Source: Amycolatopsis mongoliensis
GTDB lineage: Bacteria > Actinomycetota > Actinomycetes > Mycobacteriales > Pseudonocardiaceae
Assembly: GCF_030285665.1 (NCBI RefSeq)
Contig: NZ_CP127295.1
Span: 6,696,001 to 6,760,000, forward strand
Direction of reading: 5' to 3'
DNA length: 64,000 nucleotides
Under the pieces are notes generated by a model. It did not search any database and had not been told where the DNA came from. It saw only the letters and a program-made list of their open reading frames with translations. The translations under genes and the position numbers were made by a program. Shown one piece after another: positions 23,764-32,551 of this stretch (its first letter is position 1; each line of letters opens with the position of its first letter).

Positions 23764-25278
23764 TCATCGCTGACGCCCTGATCGGCCGGCGGCGAGGCGG
23801 TCGAGCAGGCGGAACAGGCGGAGCCGGCCGTGGTTGGGGACCGAGCGCAGCGGGTGCCCGGCCACGCCCCAGCCGGTCAGCAGCTCGTTCGCCGCGGCCC
23901 AGCCCGTCGTCGCCGCGCGTTCCATCAGGGCCACCGGCAGGTCGATCCGGATCGCGTCGCCCGCCAGGACCAGGCCCGGTTCCGGCGTGGCGACGCCGGG
24001 CCGCCGGGCGAACCCGCCCACCGGGAACAGCGGGCAGTCCTGCCGCGTCACCGTGAGCTCGCCCAGCACGCGGGCCTCGGCGGTCTCCGGGTAGAGCTCG
24101 TGCAGCCGCTTGTCCAGGCCGATGCCGTCCGACGCGTACGCGTGCAGCTCGACCACCGAGCCGCCGGTACGCCCGGCCCAGCGGCGGGCCTCGCCCTCGT
24201 ACCGGTCGAGGACGCTGATGTTGTCCAGCGGCGGCAGGCCGCCCGTGCCGAGGAAGGCCGGCCGGTGCGCGGCGACCGGCCGGTCGAGCCACAGCCGCCG
24301 GACGACGAACGGCGGCGCCGTGCGCACCCCGTCGATCGCCGCCCGCCACGACGGCGTGCCCAGCCCGGGGGAGGCCGCGACGATCCGGCGCAGCCCCGCG
24401 ACGTCGCAGGCGAGCACGACCGCGTCGAACGGCTCCCCGTCGACCCGGAAGCCGCCGGCGTCCCGGACGACCTCGGTCACCGCCGTGCCGAGGCGCAGGT
24501 CCGCGCGCCGCCCGGCGAGGTAGTCGCCCAAGGGGTTCCACAGCGCCTGCGGGAACGGCTCGGCGGGCACGTCGAAGAGCAGGCCTTCGGCGGAACCCAG
24601 GAAGTACAGGTGGAACATCGTCGCGAGCTCGGCCGCCGAAAGCTCGCCCGGGTCGGCGAAGAAGCTGCGCGAGAACACCTCGAACGCCAGGTGCCGGGCC
24701 GCGGCGGGGAAGTTGATCGCGCCGAGGAACGACGCCGCGTCGAGGTGGTCGAGCTGTTCGTAGACGCGGGGGACGCTGACGGTCGCCAGCGGCAGCGCCT
24801 GCCGCCCGTCGAGACGCAGCAGGTCGCGAGCCCGGAAAGTGGGACTGCGCAAGGCGAACGCCAGTGCGTTCACCGGTGGCGTCCGCGGCAGCCCGGCGAA
24901 GGTGTCGGTGCGTCCGTGCGGGTCGACCAGCGGGTAGTCGGGCACCGGGACGAGCCGGTCCAGGCCCGGGTCGGTGCGCGAGAGCAGGGCCCGCAGGTTG
25001 TAGTACTGCCGGAAGAACGCGTGGAAGCCGCGGCTCATCGTGACGCCGGTGCCGTCCGGGAGCCGCTCGGGCCAGCCGCCGGCGCGGCCGCCCAGGTGGG
25101 CTTCGCGCTCGAACACCGTGACCTCGGCGCCGCGTTCGGCGAGCCCGGTCGCCGCGGTCAGCCCGGCGATGCCGCCCCCGACGACAGCGGCGCGCGGACG
25201 GCGGCCGAGCAGCCCGGCGTCGGCGAGTCCGCCGGGTGCCGGATGGGTCTCCGCCCGGCGGTCGCGGCCCGCGATCAC
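23764..25278 (-). CDS. crtU: Carotenoid desaturase/methyltransferase, isorenieratene synthase type
   Basis: A 504-residue FAD-dependent carotene desaturase family member. The dinucleotide motif is VVGGGIAGLTAATGLAERG, followed by VTVFEREAHLGGRAGG. The family hallmark FHAFFRQYYNLRALL is present, as is a C-terminal FAD motif PEPGLVLAGDAIR. CrtU converts the beta-ionone ends of beta-carotene to aromatic rings, giving isorenieratene in actinomycetes. The GTG start at 25278 overlaps the crtT stop. The open frame extends farther upstream, but that portion is out of frame with crtT and is not coding. Confidence 0.88.
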   Translation of the reverse strand: MIAGRDRRAETHPAPGGLADAGLLGRRPRAAVVGGGIAGLTAATGLAERGAEVTVFEREAHLGGRAGGWPERLPDGTGVTMSRGFHAFFRQYYNLRALLSRTDPGLDRLVPVPDYPLVDPHGRTDTFAGLPRTPPVNALAFALRSPTFRARDLLRLDGRQALPLATVSVPRVYEQLDHLDAASFLGAINFPAAARHLAFEVFSRSFFADPGELSAAELATMFHLYFLGSAEGLLFDVPAEPFPQALWNPLGDYLAGRRADLRLGTAVTEVVRDAGGFRVDGEPFDAVVLACDVAGLRRIVAASPGLGTPSWRAAIDGVRTAPPFVVRRLWLDRPVAAHRPAFLGTGGLPPLDNISVLDRYEGEARRWAGRTGGSVVELHAYASDGIGLDKRLHELYPETAEARVLGELTVTRQDCPLFPVGGFARRPGVATPEPGLVLAGDAIRIDLPVALMERAATTGWAAANELLTGWGVAGHPLRSVPNHGRLRLFRLLDRLAAGRSGRQR

Positions 25279-25982
25279 GGCGCGGTGCCCAGCACCGTGT
25301 GGACGATCCCGCGCGACCAGCCCGGCATCGTCCCGGTGCGGACGTCGGTGAAGCCCGCGCGTGCCATCCGGTCGCAGAGGTCGCCGACGCCGTCGAAGGC
25401 CAGCACGCTGCGGCGCAGGTACCGGTAGAGCGTGGCGTCGCCGGTGGTGACCCGGCCGAGCGGGAGGACGATCGCCCCGCACACCGCGTTCCACACCCAC
25501 CGCGCGCGGCGGGAGTCGCGCACCGAGTACTCGTGCAGGGCGAGGTGCCCGCCGGGGCGCAGCGACCCGCGCAGGTCCCGCAGGGTGGCGTCGGGGTCGG
25601 CGACGTTGCGCAGCAGGTACGCGGCGAGGATCGCGTCGAACGGGCCCGGCACCCCGGCCAGCTCCTCGACCGGGGTGTGTCGGAAGTCCACTGTGGACGG
25701 CCAGGTCTTCGCGCGGGCCCGGGCGAGCATCGCGGCCGACGCGTCGATCGCGGTGATGCGCGCGTCCGGGGCGATCGCCAGCAGCGCGGCCGTCGACGCG
25801 CCCGTGCCGCACCCGGCGTCGAGGATCCGCAGCCCGGACCGGGCCGGCGGGACGAGCCGGCGCGCCGAGAGGCGCAGGTCGCGGTGGTAGCCGGGGTTCA
25901 GCCCGACGAGCCGGTCGTAGGACGCGGCTCCCGCGTCGAACGCGGCGGGCACTTCGGCGCGGGGCAGCCCGTTGCCTTTCAT
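25275..25982 (-). CDS. crtT: Class I SAM-dependent methyltransferase of the carotenoid cluster
   Basis: A 235-residue methyltransferase. The SAM-binding motif ILDAGCGTGASTAALL (about 54-69) is followed by ARITAIDASAAML and LAAYLLRNVADPDATLRDL, as in UbiE-like enzymes. In actinomycete isorenieratene clusters this position is taken by crtT, whose substrate is not established. I start at ATG 25982, with AGGA six bases before it; an ATG 39 nt farther out would add 13 residues. The upstream neighbour is now insertion-sequence DNA, so the native promoter or operon link to crtYd is lost. Confidence 0.8.
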   Translation of the reverse strand: MKGNGLPRAEVPAAFDAGAASYDRLVGLNPGYHRDLRLSARRLVPPARSGLRILDAGCGTGASTAALLAIAPDARITAIDASAAMLARARAKTWPSTVDFRHTPVEELAGVPGPFDAILAAYLLRNVADPDATLRDLRGSLRPGGHLALHEYSVRDSRRARWVWNAVCGAIVLPLGRVTTGDATLYRYLRRSVLAFDGVGDLCDRMARAGFTDVRTGTMPGWSRGIVHTVLGTAP

Positions 25983-26080
25983 GCACTGTCCTACCTTCTT
26001 TGTTGGGTCTGAACTGGTCATTCGTAGGATCGGTGGGCCCTGGGGCTCAGGTATGGCTTTCATGCTCACGCCGGTGTTAA

Positions 26081-26956
26081 GAGCGTGTCTTACGTGGTGA
26101 TCGGGCGCTGGTAAGCGATGATCTTGGCTGTGGTGGATCGGTTGTCGCTGCGGTTGGTGCCGGACGAGCTGTGGGCGTTGGTGGAGCCGTTGATCCCGGT
26201 ATTCGCGCCGCGTCCGCAGGGTGGTGGCACGGCGCCGGTGGACGCTCGCGCGGTGTTCACGGCGATTGTGTATGTGCTGACCAGTGGATGTGCGTGGCGG
26301 GATCTGCCGCCGTCGTTCGGGGTGCCGTTCCAAACCGCGCACCGCCGCTTCGGTCAGTGGACCAAAGCCGGGCTGTGGCGACGCTTGCATCATGCGCTAT
26401 TGGACGAGCTCGGCAGCCAGGGCCTCATCGACTGGAGCCGCGCGATCGTGGACGGTGCCTGCGTGCGGGCCAAAAGGGGGGATCTCTGACCGGGCCCAGC
26501 CCAGTCGACCGCGGCAAGCCCGGCTCGAAGATCCATGCCCTGTCCGATCGCGCCGGGCTGCCGCTTGCCGTCGCCGTCTCCGCGGCCAACACCCACGACA
26601 GCCACGCCCTCAGACCGCTGGTGATGGCGATCCCGGCGATCAAGTCCCGTCGTGGTCCGCGGCGGCGCAAGCCGGCCAAGCTGCACGCCGACAAGGCCTA
26701 CGACCAGCCCGGCCTGCGGCGCTGGGTCCGCGACCGCGGCATCAAGGTCCGCATCGCCCGCAAAGGCATCGAATCCAAGGACAAGCTCGGCCGGCACCGC
26801 TGGGTGATCGAACGAACGATGGCCTGGTTCACCGGATACCGGCGCCTCACGTTGCGCTACGAACGCAAAGCTGAGCACTTCCTTGCCTTCCTCATTCTCG
26901 GAGCCAGCCTCACGTGCTACAAGAGACTCCGCAAACTCACCACATGAGACAACCTC
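26081..26956 (+). mobile_element. IS5-family insertion sequence, 876 bp, with TAA target duplication
   Basis: Imperfect terminal repeats GAGCGTGTCTTACGTGG (26081-26097) and, at the other end, the complement of GAGGTTGTCTCATGTGG (26940-26956) match at 13 of 17 positions. Both ends are flanked by TAA (26078-26080 and 26957-26959), a typical 3-bp duplication of some IS5 subgroups. The element carries one transposase in two overlapping frames and appears complete. Confidence 0.88.
26118..26947 (+). CDS. IS5-family DDE transposase made by -1 frameshifting
   Basis: The first frame (26118-26489) encodes the HTH-like N-terminal domain (LWALVEPLIPVF, SGCAWRDLPPSFGVP) and the first catalytic Asp in AIVDGACVRAKR. 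The second frame, in the -1 register, runs to 26947 and supplies PGSKIHALSDRAGLPLAVAVS, the second Asp in HADKAYDQPGLR, and the Glu in RWVIERTMAWF. The frames meet at AAAAGGGGGG (26472-26481), a standard slippery sequence. The fusion product would be about 276 residues, normal for the family, so the split is programmed rather than damage. Confidence 0.88.
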
Positions 26957-28310
26957 TAAGGCTGAAAGGACTTGGCCGCCTGGGCTCCCGTGACGGCACG
27001 ACCGCTGATTGGGATATGCGATGGGATCGCTGTGTAGGACAGCGTCGGCGTGGTCGTCTGTGGGTGAACTGCGGAGCTCAAGTGATGGAGGTGGTCGTGC
27101 CCCGGATCTGGGCCGGCGTGGACATCGGCAAGGAACACCACCACTGCGTGGTGATCGACGACAGCGGTGTGCGGCTGCTGTCGCGGCGGGTCCGCAATGA
27201 CGAAACCGACCTGCTGGCCTTGATCGCTGACGTTCTCGCGATCGACGCCGATGCGCTGTGGGCGATCGATCTGAACTGCGGCGGTGCGGCGCTGCTGATC
27301 GGGTTGCTGGTCAACCACGACCAGCCGCTGGTCTACATCACCGGGCTGAAAGTCCACCGCGCCGCCGGAACCTACCGGGGCGAAGGCAAAACCGACGCCA
27401 AGGATGCGTTCGTCATTGCCGACCAGGCCCGGATCCGCCGCGATCTCGGGCCACTGCGGGCCGGGGACGAGATCGCCGTCGACTTGCGGACCCTGACCAA
27501 CCGGCGCACCGACCTGATCTGCGACCGCACCCGCCAGATCAACCGGATCCGGCACCAGTTGCTGGAATACTTCCCCGCGCTGGAACGCAGCCTTGACCTG
27601 TCCCGCAAAGGACATCTGCTGCTGCTCACCGGCTACCAGACCCCCGACGCGATCCGCAGGCTGGGCGAGCAGCGCTTGGCCCACTGGCTGCGCCACCGCA
27701 AGGCCCGCAACGCCGACATCGTCGCGCATCTGGCGATCGAGGCCGCCGCCGCGCAGCAGACCACGTTGCCCGGACAGAAACTGGCCGCGGCGATGGTCGA
27801 ACGGCTGGCCAAGGGGGTGATCGCGCTCAACACCGAAATCGCCGAGATCGACGCGATGATCGAAGAGCGGTTTCGCCGGCACCGCCACGCCGAGGTGATG
27901 CTCACCCTGCCCGGCTTCGGGCCGACTCTTGCTGCGGAGTTCCTCGCCGCCACCGGCGGCGACATGAGCGCGTTCGGCTCGGTCGACCGTCTCGCCGGCT
28001 ACGCCGGTCTCGCGCCCGTGCCCCGCGACTCCGGCCGCATCCGCGGCAACCTGCGACGGCCTCGCCGCTACCACCGCGGCCTGCTGCGATCCTGTTACCT
28101 TGCCGCCATGGCCAGCCTGCCGGCCTGTCCCGCCTCGAAGGCCTACTACCAGCGCAAACGAGCTGAGGGCAAACGACACGAGCAGGCGCTGCTCTGCCTC
28201 GCCCGCCGACGCCTCAACGTCTTGTGGGCCATGCTCCGCGACGACTGCCGCTACCACGCTTCACCTCCGATCCCGGCGGCTGCGTGACTTGACAATCCCC
28301 ATTGGGAAGT
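26957..28310 (+). mobile_element. IS110-family insertion sequence inside the carotenoid operon
   Basis: The transposase is flanked on the left by about 140 nt of noncoding DNA (26957-27096) and on the right by TTGACAATCCCCATTGGGAAG (about 28289-28309), which resembles the right ends of actinomycete IS110/IS116 elements. Exact ends cannot be fixed because IS110 elements lack terminal inverted repeats. The noncoding DNA at 25983-26080, on the other side of the IS5 copy, probably belongs to the same left end; removing the IS5 copy joins them. IS110 left ends encode the bridge RNA that directs recombination. Confidence 0.7.
27097..28287 (+). CDS. IS110-family DEDD recombinase/transposase
   Basis: A 396-residue protein. 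The N-terminal RuvC-like DEDD domain begins IWAGVDIGKEHHHCVV (catalytic Asp) and includes the later KTDAKDAFVIADQARI block. The C-terminal Transposase_20 domain has LPGFGPTLAAEFLAATGG, and the serine region LAPVPRDSGRIRG. I chose the GTG at 27097 because GGAGG lies five bases ahead; the ATG at 27085 would add four residues. The 3' end overlaps the crtYd stop codon region on the other strand. The gene appears intact. Confidence 0.9.
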   Translation: MPRIWAGVDIGKEHHHCVVIDDSGVRLLSRRVRNDETDLLALIADVLAIDADALWAIDLNCGGAALLIGLLVNHDQPLVYITGLKVHRAAGTYRGEGKTDAKDAFVIADQARIRRDLGPLRAGDEIAVDLRTLTNRRTDLICDRTRQINRIRHQLLEYFPALERSLDLSRKGHLLLLTGYQTPDAIRRLGEQRLAHWLRHRKARNADIVAHLAIEAAAAQQTTLPGQKLAAAMVERLAKGVIALNTEIAEIDAMIEERFRRHRHAEVMLTLPGFGPTLAAEFLAATGGDMSAFGSVDRLAGYAGLAPVPRDSGRIRGNLRRPRRYHRGLLRSCYLAAMASLPACPASKAYYQRKRAEGKRHEQALLCLARRRLNVLWAMLRDDCRYHASPPIPAAA

Positions 28311-28617
28311 CCTTTCGCGACTTCCCGCGTTCCCACAGGAGCAGGACCGCGGTGACGAGGGCGTAGCCGAACAGGAAGTCCTCCACCGGGATGTCCCACG
28401 GGAACCGCCAGCCGGTGATGCCGGCGGGGGAGTACCGGACGATCGGGGCGGACAGCTTGGTCAGCCACCCGTCCACCGGGACCTGGAACGCGACGACGAT
28501 CGCCATCGTGACCCAGTAGGCGGGCCGCCGGAACAGCCCGGTGCGCAGGAGGAGCACCTCCGCGGCGACCACCGCGAGCACCGCGGCGACCGCGGGAACC
28601 GTGTAGCCCCAAGGCAT
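28261..28617 (-). CDS. crtYd: Lycopene beta-cyclase subunit, CrtYd/LitBD type, with IS-derived tail
   Basis: A 118-residue membrane protein with three helices, forming with CrtYc the heterodimeric lycopene beta-cyclase. Diagnostic residues are PVDGWLTKLSAPIVRY and the IPVEDFLFGYALV helix. The first base of its ATG is the last base of the crtYc stop (TGATG), so translation is coupled. The last roughly 15-20 codons (KDFPMGIVKSRSRRDRR) are read from the right end of the IS110 element, and the stop lies within the transposase gene on the opposite strand. The membrane core is complete, so activity may survive. Confidence 0.85.
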   Translation of the reverse strand: MPWGYTVPAVAAVLAVVAAEVLLLRTGLFRRPAYWVTMAIVVAFQVPVDGWLTKLSAPIVRYSPAGITGWRFPWDIPVEDFLFGYALVTAVLLLWERGKSRKDFPMGIVKSRSRRDRR

Positions 28618-28973
28618 CAGCGCCGCACCCGCTGCCGGCCGGGCCGCGCCGGGACCAGCCGCCGCAGCAGGCGCCCGGTCAGGCCGACCGCCTCGTACGT
28701 CAGGACCCCGCAGACCGGGACCACGACGAAGAAGAGCACCTCTTCGAGCGGGACCCCGAACGGCACGCGCAGCCCGGTGACGAACGCCGGGTCGAAGTCC
28801 CAGACGCCGGCGGCGATGGCCAGCGCGTCCCACGCCAGGAAGACCAGGGCCACGGGCAGCACCGCGCGCGCCAGCCGCCCCGGGCGGCGGTACACCCGGG
28901 CGCCGGCCAGCTCCAGCGGCAGTGTCACCAGGACGCACGCGCCGAGGACGAGGAGGTACTCCCAGCGGCCCAC
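28617..28973 (-). CDS. crtYc: Lycopene beta-cyclase subunit, CrtYc type
   Basis: A 118-residue membrane protein with three helices. The conserved block VPFGVPLEEVLFFVVVPVCGVLTYEAV holds the PLEE motif seen in CrtYc/LitY subunits. It pairs with CrtYd to convert lycopene to beta-carotene. The GTG start at 28973 comes one base after the crtB stop. The C-terminus is basic (RRLVPARPGRQRVRR), probably cytoplasmic. Confidence 0.88.
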   Translation of the reverse strand: MGRWEYLLVLGACVLVTLPLELAGARVYRRPGRLARAVLPVALVFLAWDALAIAAGVWDFDPAFVTGLRVPFGVPLEEVLFFVVVPVCGVLTYEAVGLTGRLLRRLVPARPGRQRVRR

Positions 28974-28974
28974 G

Positions 28975-29919
28975 TCAGGTCACCGCCGGGTGCCGGAGCC
29001 GGGCCCACCGCGCCCGGACGAGCGCGTCACCGGCCGCCACCAGCCGCCGGTGGCGGGGCACGCGGGCCCGGCCGGCGAAGACGTTGAAGCCGGCGGCTTC
29101 GATGCGGTCGAGAATCCCGCCGTAAAGGACGTACGCGGTCGCGACGCACGGCCGCGACACCGGGTGCAGCATGGCGATGCCGGGGCGGGCCTCGGCGTAG
29201 ACGCGCCGGGTGCGGGCGACCTGGTCGGCGAGCGCCCGCCGCACCGGCGCGTCGATCCGGCCGGTGCGGGCGCACCAGCCGAGCCGGTCGCGGTCGACGC
29301 CGGCCGCGGCGAGCTCGTCGGCAGGCAGGTAGACCCGGCCGCGGCCGAGGTCCTCGGCGACGTCCCGCAGGAAGTTGGTCAGCTGGAAGGCCTTGCCGAG
29401 GGCGGCGGCGCGCGGCGCGGCCTCCGCCCGCGGGACGACGGTGCCGAGGACCGGCAGCACCTGCAGCCCGATGACCTCGGCCGAGCCGTGCACGTATTCG
29501 TCGAGCGCGGCGCGGGTCGGGTAGCCGGTCACGGTGAGGTCCATCCGCATCGAGGCGAAGAACGCGCGGAAGCACGGTTCCGGGATGGCGTACCGGGTCG
29601 CGGTGTCGATGACGGCGGCGCGCAACGGATCTTCGCTGTACCCGGCGGCGAGCTCCTTCAGGAACCCGTCTTCGACGTCGTGCAGCGCGGCGGCGACGGA
29701 GGCGGGGGTGGCGCCGGGCTCCGGCTCGTCGACGAGGTCGTCGAGGCGCCGGGCGAACCCGTAGAGGGCGTGGACGGCGGGGCGCTGCGCCGGGGTGAGC
29801 ATGCGGGTGGCGAGGAAGTAGGTGCGGCCGTGCCGGGCGTTGAGCTCGCGGCACCGCCGGTACGCGTGGCGCAGTTCGGGCCGGGTGATCCCGGCGGCGT
29901 CGAGTTCGCGGCGGGTCAT
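28975..29919 (-). CDS. crtB: Phytoene synthase
   Basis: A 314-residue prenyl-condensing enzyme joining two geranylgeranyl diphosphates to phytoene. It has the first aspartate-rich region RRLDDLVDE (about 58-66), and the second, GKAFQLTNFLRDVAEDLGRGRVYLP. The N-terminal RTYFLATRMLTP motif is also typical. The ATG at 29919 overlaps the crtI stop (ATGA). The length is normal for the family. Confidence 0.92.
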   Translation of the reverse strand: MTRRELDAAGITRPELRHAYRRCRELNARHGRTYFLATRMLTPAQRPAVHALYGFARRLDDLVDEPEPGATPASVAAALHDVEDGFLKELAAGYSEDPLRAAVIDTATRYAIPEPCFRAFFASMRMDLTVTGYPTRAALDEYVHGSAEVIGLQVLPVLGTVVPRAEAAPRAAALGKAFQLTNFLRDVAEDLGRGRVYLPADELAAAGVDRDRLGWCARTGRIDAPVRRALADQVARTRRVYAEARPGIAMLHPVSRPCVATAYVLYGGILDRIEAAGFNVFAGRARVPRHRRLVAAGDALVRARWARLRHPAVT

Positions 29920-31388
29920 CGGGCTCCTTCCCCGGTGATCCGGTCGGCGGCGAGGCGCCCGGAGAGCAGCACCGTGGGGACACCGACCCCGGGTACGGTC
30001 CCGCCGCCGGCGAGCACGACGTTTTCGGTGCCCGGAGGGAGGTTCCGGGGCCGGAACGGTCCCGTCTGGACGAACGAATGCGCGTAGCTGAAGGGCGTGC
30101 CCGCCACCATCCCGCGGCGCGCCCAGTCGGCCGGGCCGATGACGTGCCACGCCTCCGGTTCGAAGCCGGGCAGCAGGCCGGTGCGGACCCGGTCGAGGAT
30201 CTCCTTGGCGTACGGTTCCGCCTCGCTGTCCCAGTCCCGCGGTCCCCGCTCGAGGTTGGGCACCGGCGCCAGGATCGAGAAGAGCTGCCGCCCGGGCGGG
30301 GCCAGCCCGGGGTCGGTCGCCGTCGGCCGGGTGATCAGCAGGGACGGGTCGCTCATCCGGCTGCCCTCGGTGATGAGCTCGTGGAAGGTCGACGCCCAGC
30401 CGTGGCCGAACGAGATCGTGTGGTGCCCCACCGGCCAGTCGCCGGGGCCGCCCGCGTGCAGCACCAGCGTGGACGGCGCCGGGCGCAGCGGGAGCGGGCG
30501 GCGCGGCGCGCGGCCGAGCAGCCGGTAGCTCTGGTGCGGTTCCGTGGTCAGGACGACGGCGTCGCACGGGATCCGCTCGTCTTCGGTGCGGACGGCGGTG
30601 ACCCGCGCGCCCCGGCGGTCGAGCGCCGTCACCGCCGCGCCGAACCGGAACTCCACCCCGGCGTCCGCCGCGACGCGGGCCAGTGCCCGGGGCACCTCGG
30701 CCATCCCGCCCGCGGGGAAGTACACGCCCCCGACGGTGTCCATGTAGGAAATGACCGCGTACAGCGCGAGCGCCCGCATCGGCGACTCGCCGGCGTACAG
30801 CGCCTGGAAGGTGAAGACCCGCTTGAGGCGCTCGTCGCCGAGGAACGCACCGATCCGCCGGTCCAGGCGCCGGAAGCCGCCGAGCGCGACGAGCCGGGCG
30901 AGGTCGCCCGACAGCAGGCCGAGCGGCGAGTCGATGTTGCTCGCGACGAACCGGTCGAACTCCGCCGCGTACAGCCGGGTCAGCCAGGCGCGCAGCCGGC
31001 GGTACCCGGCCGCTTCGCCGGGCCCGGCGAACTCGCGGACGGCGTCGGCCATGCGGTCCGCGTCGGAGTGCACCGGCAGCACCGAACCGTCGGCGAAACG
31101 CGCGGTGTAGGCCGGGTCGAGCCGCGTCAGCCGGAGGTGGTCGGCCAGGTCCGCGCCGGCGGCGGCGAACGTGGCGGCGAGGATCGAGGGCATGGTCAGC
31201 ACCGTCGGCCCGGTGTCGAGGTGGTAGCCGCCGGTCTCCACCCGGCCGGTCCGCCCGCCCGGGCCGGGATCGCGCTCCACGACGGTGACCTGCCGGCCCC
31301 GGCCCGCCAGGTGCAGCGCGGCGGACAGCCCGGCCAGGCCGGCCCCGACGACCACGACGTGGCCGGTGCGCCCGGTGACCGTCCTCAT
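29916..31388 (-). CDS. crtI: Phytoene desaturase
   Basis: A 490-residue FAD-dependent CrtI desaturase producing lycopene. N-terminal motif VVVVGAGLAGLSAALHLAGRG, then YHLDTGPTVLTMPSIL. Mid-protein blocks are FQALYAGESPMRALALYAVISYMD and GVYFPAGGMAEVPRAL. The C-terminal FAD motif is NVVLAGGGTVPGVGVPTVLLSG. Start ATG 31388 overlaps the crtE stop. The order crtE-crtI-crtB is the standard actinomycete operon order. Confidence 0.93.
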   Translation of the reverse strand: MRTVTGRTGHVVVVGAGLAGLSAALHLAGRGRQVTVVERDPGPGGRTGRVETGGYHLDTGPTVLTMPSILAATFAAAGADLADHLRLTRLDPAYTARFADGSVLPVHSDADRMADAVREFAGPGEAAGYRRLRAWLTRLYAAEFDRFVASNIDSPLGLLSGDLARLVALGGFRRLDRRIGAFLGDERLKRVFTFQALYAGESPMRALALYAVISYMDTVGGVYFPAGGMAEVPRALARVAADAGVEFRFGAAVTALDRRGARVTAVRTEDERIPCDAVVLTTEPHQSYRLLGRAPRRPLPLRPAPSTLVLHAGGPGDWPVGHHTISFGHGWASTFHELITEGSRMSDPSLLITRPTATDPGLAPPGRQLFSILAPVPNLERGPRDWDSEAEPYAKEILDRVRTGLLPGFEPEAWHVIGPADWARRGMVAGTPFSYAHSFVQTGPFRPRNLPPGTENVVLAGGGTVPGVGVPTVLLSGRLAADRITGEGAR

Positions 31389-32467
31389 CGGACCCGCTCG
31401 GTGCAGCGGTTCGCGAGGACCGTGAGCGCGGAAGCCGCCCGGCTCGGCAGGGAAACCTGGTCGATCGCTTCGAGGGCGCGCCGGACGCGGTCGTCGATGA
31501 ACTTCTCCAGCTGGTCGCGCGCGCCGGTCGCGGTGATCAGCGCCCGCCACCCGGCGACCGCGGCGTCGTCGACGTCGTCCGCGGCGAGCAGGTCGGCGAG
31601 CTCGGCGCGTTGCCGGCGGTCGGCCAGGTCCCGGGCGAGCACGACCACGCTGGACGCCTTGCGCTCGCGCAGGTCGTCGCCCGCCGGCTTCCCGGTCACC
31701 GCCGGGTCGCCGAACACGCCCAGCAGGTCGTCGCGGAACTGGAACGCCTCGCCGAGCAGGCCGCCGTACGTGCCGAGCGCGGTGACGACGTCCTCGGGGC
31801 AGCCGGCCAGGGCGGCGCCGAACTCCAGGGGACGGCGGACGGTGTAGTTGCCGGACTTGCGGCGGATCACGTCGAGGACGTCGTCCCAGGACGGCAGCGC
31901 GCGGGCGTCGTTCACCAGGTCGCCGAGCTGGCCCACGGCCAGTTCGGACCGCAGCAGGTCGTAGACCGGCCGGCCGCGGGCGAGGGCATCGGCGTCGAGC
32001 CCGCTTTCGTGCAGCAGCTGCTCGGACCAGACGAGGAACAGGTCGCCCATCAGCACCGCGGCGGACTCGCCGAAGCGGGCCGCCGGCCCGCCGAGGCCCT
32101 GCTCTTCGTGCCAGCGCGCGAAGAGGACGTGCATCGACGGCCGGCCGCGCCGCCGCGTCGAGCCGTCCATGACGTCGTCCTGGACCAGCGCGAAGCAGTG
32201 CAGCAGCTCGAGGCCGGCCGCGGCGCGGAGGGCCGCGGCGCTTTCGGGGCCGCCGCAGCGCCAGCCGGCGTAGGCGAACATCGGACGCAGGAACTTGCCG
32301 CCGGTGACGAACTCCGGCACCGCGGTGACGGCCGGGGTGTCCGCCGCGCGGCCGGTGAAGTGCTCCCGTACCCGCTCGGAGACGAAGGCGTGCACATCGG
32401 TCCCGCAACGCCGGCGCAGCGCGTCGAGCCACGCCACCGGTCCGGCGGCCGTCGAGGTCACGGTCAT
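31385..32467 (-). CDS. crtE: Geranylgeranyl diphosphate synthase (polyprenyl synthetase)
   Basis: A 360-residue trans-isoprenyl diphosphate synthase. The first aspartate-rich motif is ALVQDDVMDGSTRRRG (DDxxMD), the second FQFRDDLLGVFGD (DDLLG). The N-terminal segment GGKFLRPMFAYAGW is also diagnostic. It makes the C20 precursor for phytoene. It is the first gene of the carotenoid operon, with GAGAGGAG before the ATG at 32467, and diverges from the Rieske protein gene. Confidence 0.92.
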   Translation of the reverse strand: MTVTSTAAGPVAWLDALRRRCGTDVHAFVSERVREHFTGRAADTPAVTAVPEFVTGGKFLRPMFAYAGWRCGGPESAAALRAAAGLELLHCFALVQDDVMDGSTRRRGRPSMHVLFARWHEEQGLGGPAARFGESAAVLMGDLFLVWSEQLLHESGLDADALARGRPVYDLLRSELAVGQLGDLVNDARALPSWDDVLDVIRRKSGNYTVRRPLEFGAALAGCPEDVVTALGTYGGLLGEAFQFRDDLLGVFGDPAVTGKPAGDDLRERKASSVVVLARDLADRRQRAELADLLAADDVDDAAVAGWRALITATGARDQLEKFIDDRVRRALEAIDQVSLPSRAASALTVLANRCTERVR

Positions 32468-32551
32468 CCGGGCTCCTCTCGCCATCTTGCGATGCACAAT
32501 CGATGCGCTCATGGGGCGAGCATCGACCAGCGCGCCGGAACCTCTCGCTGT

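Noticed and set aside
23764..25986. A 740-residue open frame suggesting a CrtT-CrtU fusion
   Set aside because: The N-terminal 236 residues are the wrong frame of crtT; the crtT protein is clearly encoded in another frame with a stop overlapping the crtU start.
26118..26489. Broken IS5 transposase
   Set aside because: The break sits at AAAAGGGGGG with the second frame in -1 register, the usual programmed frameshift.
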